Shown: piece after piece, positions 11,301 through 22,222 of the stretch
Layout: every line of letters begins with the position of its first letter
Position numbering within the stretch: position 1 is the first letter of the stretch
NCBI GenBank assembly: GCA_037951105.1
Contig: JBAMJV010003838.1
Location: forward strand, 19,490-83,489
From: Echinarachnius parma
Taxonomy: Eukaryota; Echinodermata; Echinoidea; Clypeasteroida; Echinarachniidae
Reading direction: 5' to 3'
Length of the DNA: 64,000 nt
Translations under genes and position numbers: made by a program
Notes under the pieces: generated by a model
The model's input: only the letters and a program-made list of their open reading frames with translations
Database searches by the model: none
Told to the model about the DNA's origin: nothing

Positions 11301-13511
11301 TACAGATGCACATACAGACAGACGGACATACAACCCATACACATACATGACTCGGGTAACTTTGAGATGGAAACATTATCAACTGACCCTATTCATATAA
11401 TTATAGCATGAGCAATGCCCAAGCATACCTACAAAAAATATCTTACACTATTTGATTATGTCTACTGTGTTATGTCAATGGGAATCCAGTAGGTAGCGTC
11501 ACGGCGTTACACAAAACGTAACGCCGTGACCAAATTGATATTGATTATATTAATAAGTGGTAAAAGTTAATGCTGCTATTCAGCATGCATATTATAGCCC
11601 TATGGGCTAATACAGAGAAAACAAAAAATTATTTCATTCCCATTCATATTTTTCCAGAAATATTAAAAATATATGTTTTTAGTGTAACGCCGTGACATAT
11701 TATTGATTGTAAATGAGAGAGTCACTGAAGCGGAACGAAGAGCGAAAATGACGAAATTGATATTTATCTGAAAAATTGAAGCAATGATCCTATCAACACT
11801 GAAATAAAATTGTATGAAAACTCCTTTTCGCAGTTCTTTTATGCTTAATATTTAATTGAATGTTTTGTGAAAATAACTGAAAATTAATTTATGCTATATA
11901 TTAACAATAAAATAATAGTTTACAATTTTTTTTTTCAAAAACAAAATACATTTTTGGAAAGTTCAATCTTTTAGCTTTCATTTGATACCAAATTTGTTAT
12001 GGTACAACGAATTTGAAAAATCAGTGGTTATGTCAATGTTTGCTTGGAATTGCCCTAAATCAAATGATCGGCACGTGACATTGCTGTTCAACTACAAGCT
12101 CATATTAAAAGTTGAGGAGCCCTGTAGATACCAAATGTAGCTCTCATTAATTTTTTTACAAATATTTCAAAAATTATAAATAATTATACTCTGAAAATTG
12201 GCATCACATAGATGAGGCTCTGACCAATTAGATGGTATACATGCAGATCTCATTTAGCAAAGTTCAACTTAAAGGGACATTGTCCAAATCCTCAAAATCC
12301 AATTGGAATTCTAGCGGTTCCCTCATACCTTGTTGTATTCGTATTACTAATAAAAGCATGGGCCAGGTTTTGGTTTTTCAAATTTCCCTTTCGTTATAAA
12401 GATATTTACGATTGAAGTGTTCAGATGTTAAAAAAACTGGACCACGAAAAACGTGTACAAAGTGAGTGCAATGAGTTAGTGAATATCACTTTGCATTTTT
12501 GCTCATTACTCAGCCATATAACGTCCATTGAACTTGAAATTTTCACACAACACCCAGTGGACAGAAAGTGGTATCAACCACTCATCACTTTTTGCACATG
12601 TCAACAAAGTTACTAGATCCCTTTAAAGCCCTTCTCACTCTCACCCGTTGATATGTGACATAAAAAAAGGACAACACTCACAAAAGTTTTCTGATGATGA
12701 TACGCACGTCAACCCGACAAGAGCGAGATTCTCGACCAGCTCGCAGAAGAAGCAGGCGTGGCAGAGCGACTTGTAATACGACACGTCGGAATTGACACTG
12801 GCGTACAGGGAGTGATGAAAAGACACCAGGAAGAGCCTCTGGCCGGCGCACATGACGATGACGAATCGCCAGACGTACGAGGAAGGAGGAACGGCGATAG
12901 CTGCACTGATAGAGGGGAGGTAGTTAGCAACCTATGGGATCAGAAAATGGAACAAAAATAAAATGATAACTAGTCAATATTTTAAAGAAAGTGGATAAAT
13001 TACTTTAATTTTCACTGAAGAGCTCATTAATTTGAAAAAGATCAGACTTCAATTTGTTCATCCAGGATAGTTCAGTTTTTTAAAGAAATATTGGTGAAAG
13101 ACTTAACAAAGCAACAAGAATGGATGTATATATGTTTACAAGTAAGAGTGAACTACTTCTCACAACTAAACAAGGTAAAACATTTTTTTAACCTGTTCAC
13201 TACAAGATTTTGAAAACCTCATAGACTTTGTACATAGCCAACCAGGTTCTCGTAAGCAACAGGTTTTAATTTTTGGTGTATGTAATTTGCCCTTTAAGGG
13301 TACATTTTTACACTGGAATTACTAATTTAACAGAGAGGGGTCAACGTACTCGACAGTGTGTAGCCGTTGTCTTCTCAAAGCTGTAGATGAGAGCCAGTCC
13401 GATGCTAGTGAAGAAACCCACCACCATGATAAGCATCAGGATTGTGATGAGCCTTGCGAGAGAAACATTGACACCTCTTCCCGACGAGAACCTAACGTCT
13501 AGGACTGCCAT
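8332..13511 (-). CDS. PGAP2: PGAP2 (post-GPI attachment to proteins 2, FRAG1 family), complete, 5 coding exons
   Basis: Multi-pass Golgi/ER membrane protein needed for fatty-acid remodelling of GPI anchors after lyso-GPI formation (known family role). Coding exons on the minus strand: 13511-13350, 12931-12682, 9795-9683, 9410-9302, 8468-8332. All introns are GT/AG and phases join without error, giving 256 aa, close to the ~254 aa of vertebrate PGAP2. Family-matching stretches: FEKTTATHC followed by ANYLPSISAAI at the exon 1/2 junction, YVWRF, VENLAL, CVSSSENF, SVHENMFILF at the exon 2/3 junction, YFRHESYCEPG, and VYTIFAAFEYLVVLSNIAFH near the C-terminus. Several hydrophobic membrane segments are evident, the first at about residues 20-45. 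The start is the ATG in a GACCATGG context. An acceptor-like site at 13648 suggests the 5' UTR continues in an upstream non-coding exon. Intron 2 (9796-12681) carries a complete ~2-kb transposon. Identification is by recognition, not by search. Confidence 0.93.
8514..8600 (-). repeat. retroposon 3'-tail-like sequence in PGAP2 intron 4
   Basis: TTCAATTCAATTCAAGGTATTTTATT is the reverse of an AATAAA-(TTGAA)n tail, like the tail at 57480-57519. Confidence 0.45.
9900..10030. mobile_element. short GGGCCCTGTTGCA MITE
   Basis: AGGGCCCTGTTGCAATCA...CTGCAACATGCCCTGG has inverted ends. The internal ATGCACAAATCTGATTGGTT matches the element at 37349-37507. Confidence 0.6.
10051..12055 (+). mobile_element. 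2.0-kb TIR transposon, non-autonomous (copy 1, PGAP2 intron 2)
   Basis: Perfect 18-bp inverted ends GGGCAATTCCAAGCAAAC / GTTTGCTTGGAATTGCCC with a TAAA duplication (10047-10050, 12056-12059). It contains about seven copies of the 13-mer GTAACGCCGTGAC on both strands (10243, 10441, 10454, two head-to-head at ~11497-11530, 11683, plus one next to the left end) and GACCTTTGACC half-site clusters near 10755 and 11168. No transposase-length ORF. Superfamily not assigned; a 4-bp A/T duplication is the main clue. Confidence 0.88.
12273..12622 (-). mobile_element. 350-bp TTAA MITE (family 2, copy 2, in PGAP2 intron 2)
   Basis: TTAA at 12269-12272 and 12623-12626; AGGGACATTGTCC...GTTACTAGATCCCT ends. 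It is in the reverse orientation to copy 1 and slightly shorter. It lies next to PGAP2 exon 2. Confidence 0.9.
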
Positions 13512-13564
13512 GGTCGGCCTGGGCCTAGCCCCGCAGCTATGCTCTTTTCGGACTTCCTATGGAC

Positions 13565-13612
13565 TTAAGCTCCAGAGCAATTGTGTATCTGGTCAGATGT
13601 TTGTTTACTCAT
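13565..13612 (-). promoter_or_regulatory. short upstream ORF in putative PGAP2 5' leader
   Basis: Upstream of the PGAP2 start there is an ATG at 13612 opening a 15-codon reading frame that ends in TAA at 13565, about 50 bases before the main ATG. If this stretch is in the mature leader (an AG acceptor at 13648 implies that it is), it would be a uORF able to reduce initiation at PGAP2. This is inference; no transcript evidence is available. Confidence 0.3.
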
Positions 13613-13898
13613 GAATTTAAACCGATGCTGGGTCACCAAGGTAGTTCCTGTAATCAATGAATAAAAAAAATTAAAAACAGTTCAGTTGATCTTTGCATGT
13701 ATGAATCAGTAAACAAAAAATATACACAAGGGCTCAGGGTGATTTAGCCCCAAAATGCCCAAAAGAGCGCCCAGGGCTTGCGCTTAGCGGTGGCCCGGGT
13801 GCCAATGGCCACCTGAAATTTCATTTGGCCACTAGAAATAAGCTATTGGCCACTAACTGATTAGATTCTACAACACACAAGTCTATGGTAAGAATATA

Positions 13899-16469
13899 GG
13901 GCAATTCCAAGCAAACATTGACATAACCACTGATTTTTCAAATTCGTTGTACCATAACAAATTTGCTATCAAATGAAAGCTAAAAGATTGAACTTTCCAA
14001 AAATGCATTTTGTTTTTGAAAAAAAAAATTGTAAACTATTATTTTATTGTTAATATATAGCATAAATTAATTTTCAGTTATTTTCACAAAACATTCAATT
14101 AAATATTAAGCATAAAAGAACTGCGAAAAGGAGTTTTCATAAAATTTTATTTCAGTGTTGATAGGATCATTGCTTCAACTTTTCAGATAAATATCAATTT
14201 CGTCATTTTCGCTCTTCGTTCCGCTTCAGTGACTGTCTCATTTACAATCATTAATATGTCACGGCGTTACACTAAAAACATATATTTTTAATATTTCTGG
14301 AAAAATATGAATGGGAATGAAATAATTTTTTGTTTTCTCTGTATTAGCCCATAGGGCTATAATATGCATGCTGAATAGCAGCATTATCTTTTACCACTTA
14401 TTAATATAATCAATATCAATTTGGTCACGGCGTTACGTTTTGTGTAACGCCGTGACGCTACCTACTGGATTCCCATTGACATAACACAGTAGACATAATC
14501 AAATAGTGTAAGATATTTTTTGTAGGTATGCTTGGGCACTGCTCATGCTATAATTATATGAATAGGGTCAGTTGATAATGTTTCCATCTCAAAGTTACCC
14601 GAGTCATGTATGTGTATGGGTTGTATGTCCGTCTGTCTGTATGTGCATCTGTACATCAGTGTTCTTTTTTTTGCAATATCTCAAGAATCGTTGGATGGAT
14701 TTCGTTCAAACTTTGTACAATCCATGTATTTAGAGGTACGGATTATTGGATATGATTTTGGTCCATGAGGTCAAAGGTCAAGGTCACATAGCTAACAAAT
14801 ATGCAAAAATTATATTATTATCAAGATAGTTTGAGAATCCTTGAAGGATAACATGATAATAATACTGGTATGCGTCCAGTGAAGTATATGACCTGATTAG
14901 GGAATGGTGTCATGGGAGGTCATAGGTCAACAGGTCAAAATATTGTTGTTGTTTTTTGTTCTCACAATTAAGTTCCAGAATCAATGTTAGAAAGAGTACT
15001 GTAGGCAAAAGACAATTTTCTGAAACTGTTTGGGGCACAGGTCAAAGGTCACTCGGATAATTACCAATTAAAAAACAAACATTTACTAACTCTGAAATCA
15101 TGTTACATGAAACAAATCACTTGCAAATATGCACTGTGCAGACCAAAAATTAAACATTTGTATGTTATTTTGAGAAACAAGGTCAAAGGTCAGATGTCAA
15201 AGGTCTCATATTTCATTGTTACATTTAAGTATGTATTTTGGTTTTAATATTTGATGGTTCCATTAACTAACTTCTGAAATAGATAAGAATTTCAATTATG
15301 TCCTAAAAGATTTTTTGATCAATAGAGGGCGCTGTGCTGCAAATTTGTGTCATGCGGATGATCATTTAACCCCTTTACCACGCCATTTGATATACTGCTT
15401 CAATAGCTATATACGAGATTGTTTAACAGACCGGTCAAATTACCACATTGGGCGCGCACAAAAGAACCGATCGATATCTGGTTGACCAAGGAGGTAACTC
15501 CTTGGGTTGACCATGTCATTGTATTCGCTTCTATTCAACCTAGCGTGAATTCGCTGGTCATGTAGTTCACACAATAGAGGCGATCGATATGCATAGTACA
15601 GGCTCAGCGAAGTGAAAATCTCTGCAATTTATGTGAACTGGCTTGCATGGGTTTGTATACGAATATCCTGAAAGTAGACTTGTGTATTACCATGATAAAA
15701 TTGTAATAAAACAATAACCACACAACTAGAGTCTGGGAGACTTGATATACATGTAGCCAAGGGTTCAATCTTTGTATTCAGCTAATATAATATTGTAGTT
15801 ACAAGATGCATACATGCATGTTTATTCAATTAATATAGCCCTTTCTCGGAACCGAGAAATCTCGGTTCCCGTATATGAGTAGGCGCATCGGGAACCGAGA
15901 ATTCTCGGTCCCCGTAGTGATCGGGTTAATAGCATCTTGGTTATATCACCCATTCATCTAGTTCTTTATTGCTTCTGGATCACTACATTAAAATTATATC
16001 ATATTATTCATCTTTTTAATATCTCCCATATATATAACATGTACAATTCAGAGGTCACGGCGTTACAGTCACGGCGTTACAGTGCATAAATACATTTATG
16101 ATATCATATTTACTATGAGCATTGGATTTTTTCTACATTTTTATTTGGATGTTCTAGCTTGATGTCTAGTACAAAGAATCAATGTGACAAAAGTGCAATA
16201 TGTTCCTGTAGTTCACAGAGTTTACTTAGTTTCTTAGCATGTAAGAAACCCATGTCTTTTTGCCGTCACGGTGTTACGGCAGATATTGATATTCATAATT
16301 AATAATTTATTGGAATTTTGGTTTTCTTGCCTATTGTAAATTATTGGTAGGATAGTGGTTACAGATGCATATCAAAAGTTGGTTCTAGATATTTAGATTT
16401 TATGAATTATTTGGACTTTCATTGTGAGAAACACCCTCTGACCGTCACGGCGTTTGCTTGGAATTGCCC
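13899..16469 (-). mobile_element. same TIR transposon, inverted copy 2, with nested insertion
   Basis: Same ends, TATA duplication (13895-13898, 16470-16473). It is colinear with copy 1 in reverse complement over its whole length. The extra ~560 bp is a nested TTAA element (15370-15925). The target was a dispersed repeat whose uninterrupted relative is at ~5700, confirming the insertion point. Confidence 0.9.
15370..15925. mobile_element. 556-bp piggyBac-like non-autonomous element, nested
   Basis: TTAA at 15366-15369 and 15926-15929; ends CCCCTTTACCACG and (inverted) CCCGATCACTACG. CCC/GGG ends with TTAA match the piggyBac pattern. It carries inner repeats of CTCGGTTCCCG type. Copy 1 of the host transposon has the empty site (ATCATTTAATAGC), which proves insertion. 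Confidence 0.85.
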
Positions 16470-16701
16470 TATATTTGATGTGTAATTTTGGCCACCTGAA
16501 AAAAAAAGTTAAGGGAAAGCCCTGGCCCCCCCCCCCCCCCCCCCCAACAACAACAAAAAAATCATCATATAAGAGCCCCAAATATTTGACTTTGAGTTCT
16601 ATAATATAAAACAATGTTTTGAGTGTTAATCTGATCATGTATGTAAGCATGAAAGCAGCCCCGAAAATAAAAAATGTATTTTTTCCCTGCACCAGCATTA
16701 A

Positions 16702-17511
16702 AGTGAGTCCTGTAAAGTGTCTAACTCCACGAAAATTACTTGGAGCTTCCTCGTTTCTCTTCTACCGTGTTGTTTAGCTTATGGCAAGAGAAGAATAAAA
16801 TAGGGTTAGATTTTTTCAAATGCCCCTTTAGTATGACGATATCTATCATTCAGCTCAAAAGCGTTAATTAACGGTCATAAACCTGTTGCATATTTTCGCT
16901 TTTTTAACCAGGAAAGCAGTGTTCTTTTTCAATGAAACTTTCACACATCATTCAGACATATCTTGCTATGCTTTTGGTACAGGATTGAAGTCTCAAATGT
17001 CATTTTGGGCAATTTCTGACACTTTACAGGCCTCACTTTAGACTTAAGAGACTTAATTGCCACCTAGATGCACCCCTGCAAGAATATGCAAATTTGTATA
17101 GTTCTATAGAGCATCGGCTCGGTTGTTTAGGTTAAAGGTGCACCTGTAAAGTGTCAGATATTGCCCAAAATGACATTTGAGACTTCAATCCTGTACCCAA
17201 ATCATTGTAAGATATGTCCGAATGATGTGTGAAAGTTTCATTGAAAAAGAACACTGCTTTCCTGGTTAAAAAAGCGAAAAATATGTGTTCCCCAGCTTTT
17301 ACAACAAATTACTGTATGACGTCTATGAGGTTTTTGACCGTTCATTAATGCTCTTGAGCTGAATGATAGCTATCGTCATACTAAAGGGGCATTTTAAAAA
17401 ATCTAACCCTATTTTATTCTTCTCTTATCATAAGCTAAACAACACGGTAGAAGAGAAACGAGGAAGCTCCAAGTAATTTTTGTGGAGTTAGACGCTTTAC
17501 AGGCGATCCCT
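16702..17511. mobile_element. 810-bp long-TIR TTAA MITE
   Basis: TTAA at 16698-16701 and 17512-17515. Two ~330-bp arms are close reverse complements (AGTGAGTCCTGTAAAGTGTC ... GACGCTTTACAGGCGATCCCT). An internal pair, CTGACACTTTACAGG / CCTGTAAAGTGTCAG, flanks the loop. No ORF. Confidence 0.88.
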
Positions 17512-18400
17512 TTAATTTAGTCATGCATGCCAAGCTGTGGGATGCTTTATGCCTGCATTGTTTGTAAGCTGTGGACGAATGAAGAATTATCATTAATTTC
17601 CACCAATATTTCTGCAATTAACGATAACGTTCGGATTTTGCCACACAAGCCCTTTCTTTATACTAATTCAACAATATTGATCAATTCGTTTGGCCAATAT
17701 ATAGATGTTTAAATTTGGTAAATATTAATTTTCCTTTGGGCTCTTTTGCCCACAAATCATGTAGTTTAACATTGGTTTTCAATAATACAACAAACAATTT
17801 GGGAAAAGCCAGCTTATTCCTTATATATTGTTTTCTATTGTTTTGATAAGTTATTACTTTTCATTGTTCTGTTTATTATTTCGAACTGGTTAAAATAAAT
17901 TAAGAAGAATAATAAAATATTAGTAATTCCACAGGTGGCAGCCTGATCACCCTCGGCCCAGCCCCAGGCAAGGCCAGCAAGGCCTATAGGGATCAATAAC
18001 TGGCAGTGACTTCATTCGGACAGTTTAAAAATCCTATTTGTGTCCGTTTTCGAGCATTAATACACACAAAGACACACATGCACACACAAACACAAACATA
18101 CACACATGTATACGGACAATCAATTCACTCATACTACACACTTAACTCATTCATGACGTCACACAGACGCGGATGACGTCACTTATAGTTATACAACATA
18201 TTTACAAGTACAACTGTCTTTTAGTTTAAACATTTGTTTGTGTTAATTCAATAAAATGAACTTGAATACATACAAATTGAAGTAATAATATGCCACGAAA
18301 CATTGCTTTTACACATGACACACACACAAAACACACATTTACGGAGCCTGTGCATGTAAATAAAATCATACATTCAATCATAGAATCCGACATAGCTTAA
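17512..18400. other. intergenic, nothing recognised
   Basis: AT-rich. A CACA-rich stretch lies at 18055-18125. No conserved coding signal. Confidence 0.55.
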
Positions 18401-18420
18401 TATATAAAATAATAGTATTC

Positions 18421-18601
18421 AAATAATGAATGTTTATGAGTGCAATGGTCCGAATATTTGCATGAGGTGAAAGATGGAATGTTGTTCCATTCATGATTCA
18501 ATGACAATGAGGCGGAGCTGAGTTGAATGGAACATTCCATCTTTCACCGAATGAAAATATTTGTACCATTGCACGAATGGAAAACACATTCATTATTTGT
18601 T
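18421..18601. repeat. inverted repeat (fold-back)
   Basis: GGTGAAAGATGGAATGTTGT... is mirrored by AACATTCCATCTTTCACC, and GAGTGCAATGGTCC by the distal CATTGCACG. MITE-like. A second ACCATTGCACGATAACGACG pair follows at 18780-18870. Confidence 0.65.
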
Positions 18602-18957
18602 TTATATGACACCTAGAATAGGTGTAAAAACTTAAATAGATCCTTAAATAGATAATTTTCATTTGATATTTTGGGGAATTTACACTTGTCTTTACCGCCC
18701 CTGGGCCTGGCCCAGCTCTGGCAAGCTCTGCGCGCTAGTTTCCGCGCGCAGGCGCTTGCACAAAACAACTACATGAAAGTACCATTGCACTAATAATGAC
18801 GTCAAAATCGTGCAATAGAACTACATGAAAGTACCATTGCACGATAACGACGTCAAAATCGTGCAATGGTACATTTCCACGAATGTCATGTGACCCGAAT
18901 TCAACTAATCACATTGCGAGAACATTCTAAATCTAAGGACAAGTGTTATATAATAAA

Positions 18958-19878
18958 CTAGATGGATCTTCGACTGCGCGCAGTCGAAAATTATGCCTCC
19001 GCTTTGACGCGATTTTTAATATCAAGCCCAAAATAACGTGCACTGAATTTTTTTTTTCTTCATATATTTGAGTTCTGTGACCTTGACCATAGACCCCAAA
19101 CTTTGATGGTTACATTGGCTCCCAAGAAAAATTCAGGTACCAAGTTAGATTGAAATCTGACATTCAGTTCTTGAGATTTTGCCATTACAAGCAATTTTTG
19201 CATACATGTTGAGTCATGTGACCTTGACCTTTGACCCGCAAATTTAATCCAATCATTGCCACCCTGATGTGTATGTAACTCATTCCAAGTTTGAAATTGA
19301 TCCGTCAAACGGTTCTTGAGATATTGCGAGAAGGATGCTTTTTTGCGCATATATTGAGTCTTGCGACCTTGACCTTTCACCTCATGAACCCCCAAAATCT
19401 AATCATATCATTGTCACCACAATATGTACACTCATACCAAGTTTGAATTTGATCTGTTAACTGGTTCTAGAGATATCGCGAGAACGAGACATTTTTGAAC
19501 ATATATTGAGTCATGTGACCTTGACCTTTGACCTCATGAACCCCAAAATCTAATCAGATCATTGTCACCCCAATATGTACACTCATACAAAGTTTGAAAT
19601 TGATCCGTCAACCGGTTCTTGAGATATCGCGAGAACGAGGCATTTTTGCACATATATTGAGTCCTGTGACCTTGACCTTTGACCTCATGAACCCTTAAAT
19701 CTAATCAGATCATTGTCACCCCAATATGTACACTCATACAAAGTTTGAAATTGATCCGTCAACCGGTTCTTGAGATATCGCGAGAACGAAAACGGGACGT
19801 ACGTACGGACGGACGGACGGACGGACGGACAACCCGAAAACATAATGCCTCCGGCCACTTCGTTGGCAGAGGCATAAA
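18958..19878 (-). mobile_element. Helitron-like/HINE-type element A
   Basis: Read on the minus strand, it starts at TTATGCCTCTGCC and ends with the palindrome TTCGACTGCGCGCAGTCGAA, then GATCCATCTAG|TT. Internally there are about five ~150-bp tandem units carrying GACCTTGACCTTTGACC and CAAGTTTGAAATTGATCCG. It is a more diverged subfamily than elements B-D. No ORF. Confidence 0.7.
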
Positions 19879-19879
19879 A

Positions 19880-21400
19880 AAATGATGTCATACTCAGTCA
19901 TAACCTAACCAGGCGCCGTACGTAGTACGGCGCCTGGCATACTGAGGTGTGTATACCGTGATGGTAACACTTTATAGGCTTTAACGGCAAACACACTTAT
20001 AAAAAAAAACACAATATCATACTTTAAATAACATATCTCGGTTCATACTTACGAATTATGTTATGCATGGGCATCAATGATCCAAATCGTAAAATGTCTG
20101 ATGCTCCATTCGTTTTATTTATACTGAAATTTACTATAAAACTGGCAAGATTACAGAAGTGACGAAAATGGTTTCCGAATTTGTTCGCTGCATGCAATAT
20201 CAGGTGATCAAAAACTTGTCGGCAATGCACCCCTGTACTACGTACCATACATGTGAGTACGGTACATACAGTCCCTGGCTTATTGTATTAGTCAACCGAT
20301 CGCCCCGCGCATGCGCTATGCATTGCCGACGAGTTTTCGGTCACCTGACATTGCATGCAGCGAACAAAGACGAAGGAAATAACAGTCATCATCATCATCA
20401 TCATCAATTTGAGGTAAGTTATCATTCATGTCTAGAACTAAAAAAAAAAAAAAAATAATAATTTACTGTAAAGTTCTTGAAACCACCCGTCGCAAAATTT
20501 CTCCAAATTTGTTAACGTCTCCTCTTCACAGCGCCGTCCTACGGACGGCGCTGATCACAGTTAACTCAGTCATAGACTAACTGTATAGTCACAACTCACA
20601 TGTAGTCATACTCATATACTCGAGTCATAGACGGTCTATAATTTTAAAGTCGAAAGCGGTCTACGTCTATGACTAGATGTCTAAAAAAATTAACAAGATA
20701 TTAGATAAATATGAAAAACAAATGTATGTGAAAAGTCTCACTCAGTGACTCACCTTTCAAAATTGGTAGCCGGTACTATCCTGTGACGTGTGCAATAATA
20801 TCTGCTGCTCCTTTTCGGCTCTTCCTGGCTAATAAAGTAGTCGTGTCAGATCATGATAATGATGCATTTATGATAATCTGAATGGCTGTGTAATGTAGTA
20901 GCGGAAATGATACACAAGGACCAATTAAGGCTATGCAATACTTGCATGTAGCTCTGCCTCAGCTTCAGCGCAATTAACACACGTCACATGCATGCACACA
21001 TTACCAGCACAGTACTGCTGCAGCACAATACATGTCGACGCGACCCGCTGGTATTTGTACGGTCGCGTTCGAGCCACGTCGCCTGAACGAGCGGGAGCAA
21101 AAAGGTTAGAGAACTGCTCATCTCATTTTCATGCACGTGCTAATGACAAGGCAGTGGAAGTGATTCAATTCACTGTTACTTCATGGAGTTGAACCTTGAC
21201 TGAACTACTACAGCCGCGTTATAAAGAAGTCTAGGTAAGACCTTGGCAATGCGACTAGTGTCTAGTATGAAATATGATAATTTGTTAATTTCTTTAAACA
21301 GATTTAAGCGTAAAAACTGTTTTGACATATTTATTTTTTCTCATGATAGTCCCATGCACTACATTTGGTGTAAGTACTAAATGGGACAGCCTGTGTCATG
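19880..21400. other. PGAP2-WDR55 spacer, no gene seen
   Basis: Contains small perfect hairpins AGGCGCCGTACGTAGTACGGCGCCT (19912-19936) and CAGCGCCGTCCTACGGACGGCGCTG (20530-20554), a CAT microsatellite (20388-20406) and an A run. Open frames here have no recognised motif. Confidence 0.55.
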
Positions 21401-21411
21401 TGTGCATGTCC

Positions 21412-21535
21412 GCGCTGGCGTTCTCTAGAGTTAGTACTAATGTAACTGGTCTGTAATCAGCGGTGTGCTGTACACCGCTGTAATGCTTTGTGCTGAAAAA
21501 GCTTGGTGTTGATTAACTCTAGAGAACGCCAGTGC
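21412..21535. repeat. inverted repeat CTGGCGTTCTCTAGAGTTA
   Basis: CTGGCGTTCTCTAGAGTTA (21414+) is mirrored by TAACTCTAGAGAACGCCAG (~21514-21532), with a further CGCTGGCGTTCTAGA just beyond. A small fold-back between PGAP2 and WDR55. Confidence 0.75.
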
Positions 21536-22222
21536 AAGCGCTGGCGTTCTAGACACACCTAGTATTAGTAAATAGAGCCCCTGGCAAAATGTTCACTTTT
21601 GTGTGCACGATAATTGTGCTTAAAATGATACATTTATGCACCTCCTCGACTTCTCTCCGTGTCGTATCGCGACTTCTGAACGATCGATGATCGCGCTGCT
21701 TGGCTTTGGTCTCCATTCAAGTCGCCCGCTGATTCCAAATAGACGGCAGATCTGACGCGTGCGTTTAGTGGCCATACGGACTGTACTTAGCTTACGCGTC
21801 AGATCATTCACTGTCGGCCATTCTAACGATCAACACTATACTTGACGCCTTCCTTGCGGGGCAATACCGGCTAACGTAACTAACTTGCAGTATTGTGGCA
21901 AGCATGATAGAGTAGATATATCCCCCTGCAGACATGCAAGTTGAGGGCTAGTACGAAAAATCAGCCAATGTTTCGTGGGTTCTTTCACGATTTTGTTTCA
22001 CCCATTCTCGGTATTGGGGTGGATAGTATGACGTCATAATATTAAAGGACAACCCATAACGAGGTGGATTTTTCTGTCTTGTCGGGCCTAACGGCTGCTT
22101 CGCAATGTATTGTGTAATTGTTTTCGCAATGACATTATTTAATTATCAGTGTTGCATCCATTCTACATCATCCACTCCAGTTATAGCTACTACAGGAAGG
22201 AACTCCCAGAGTCCAGAAAACA

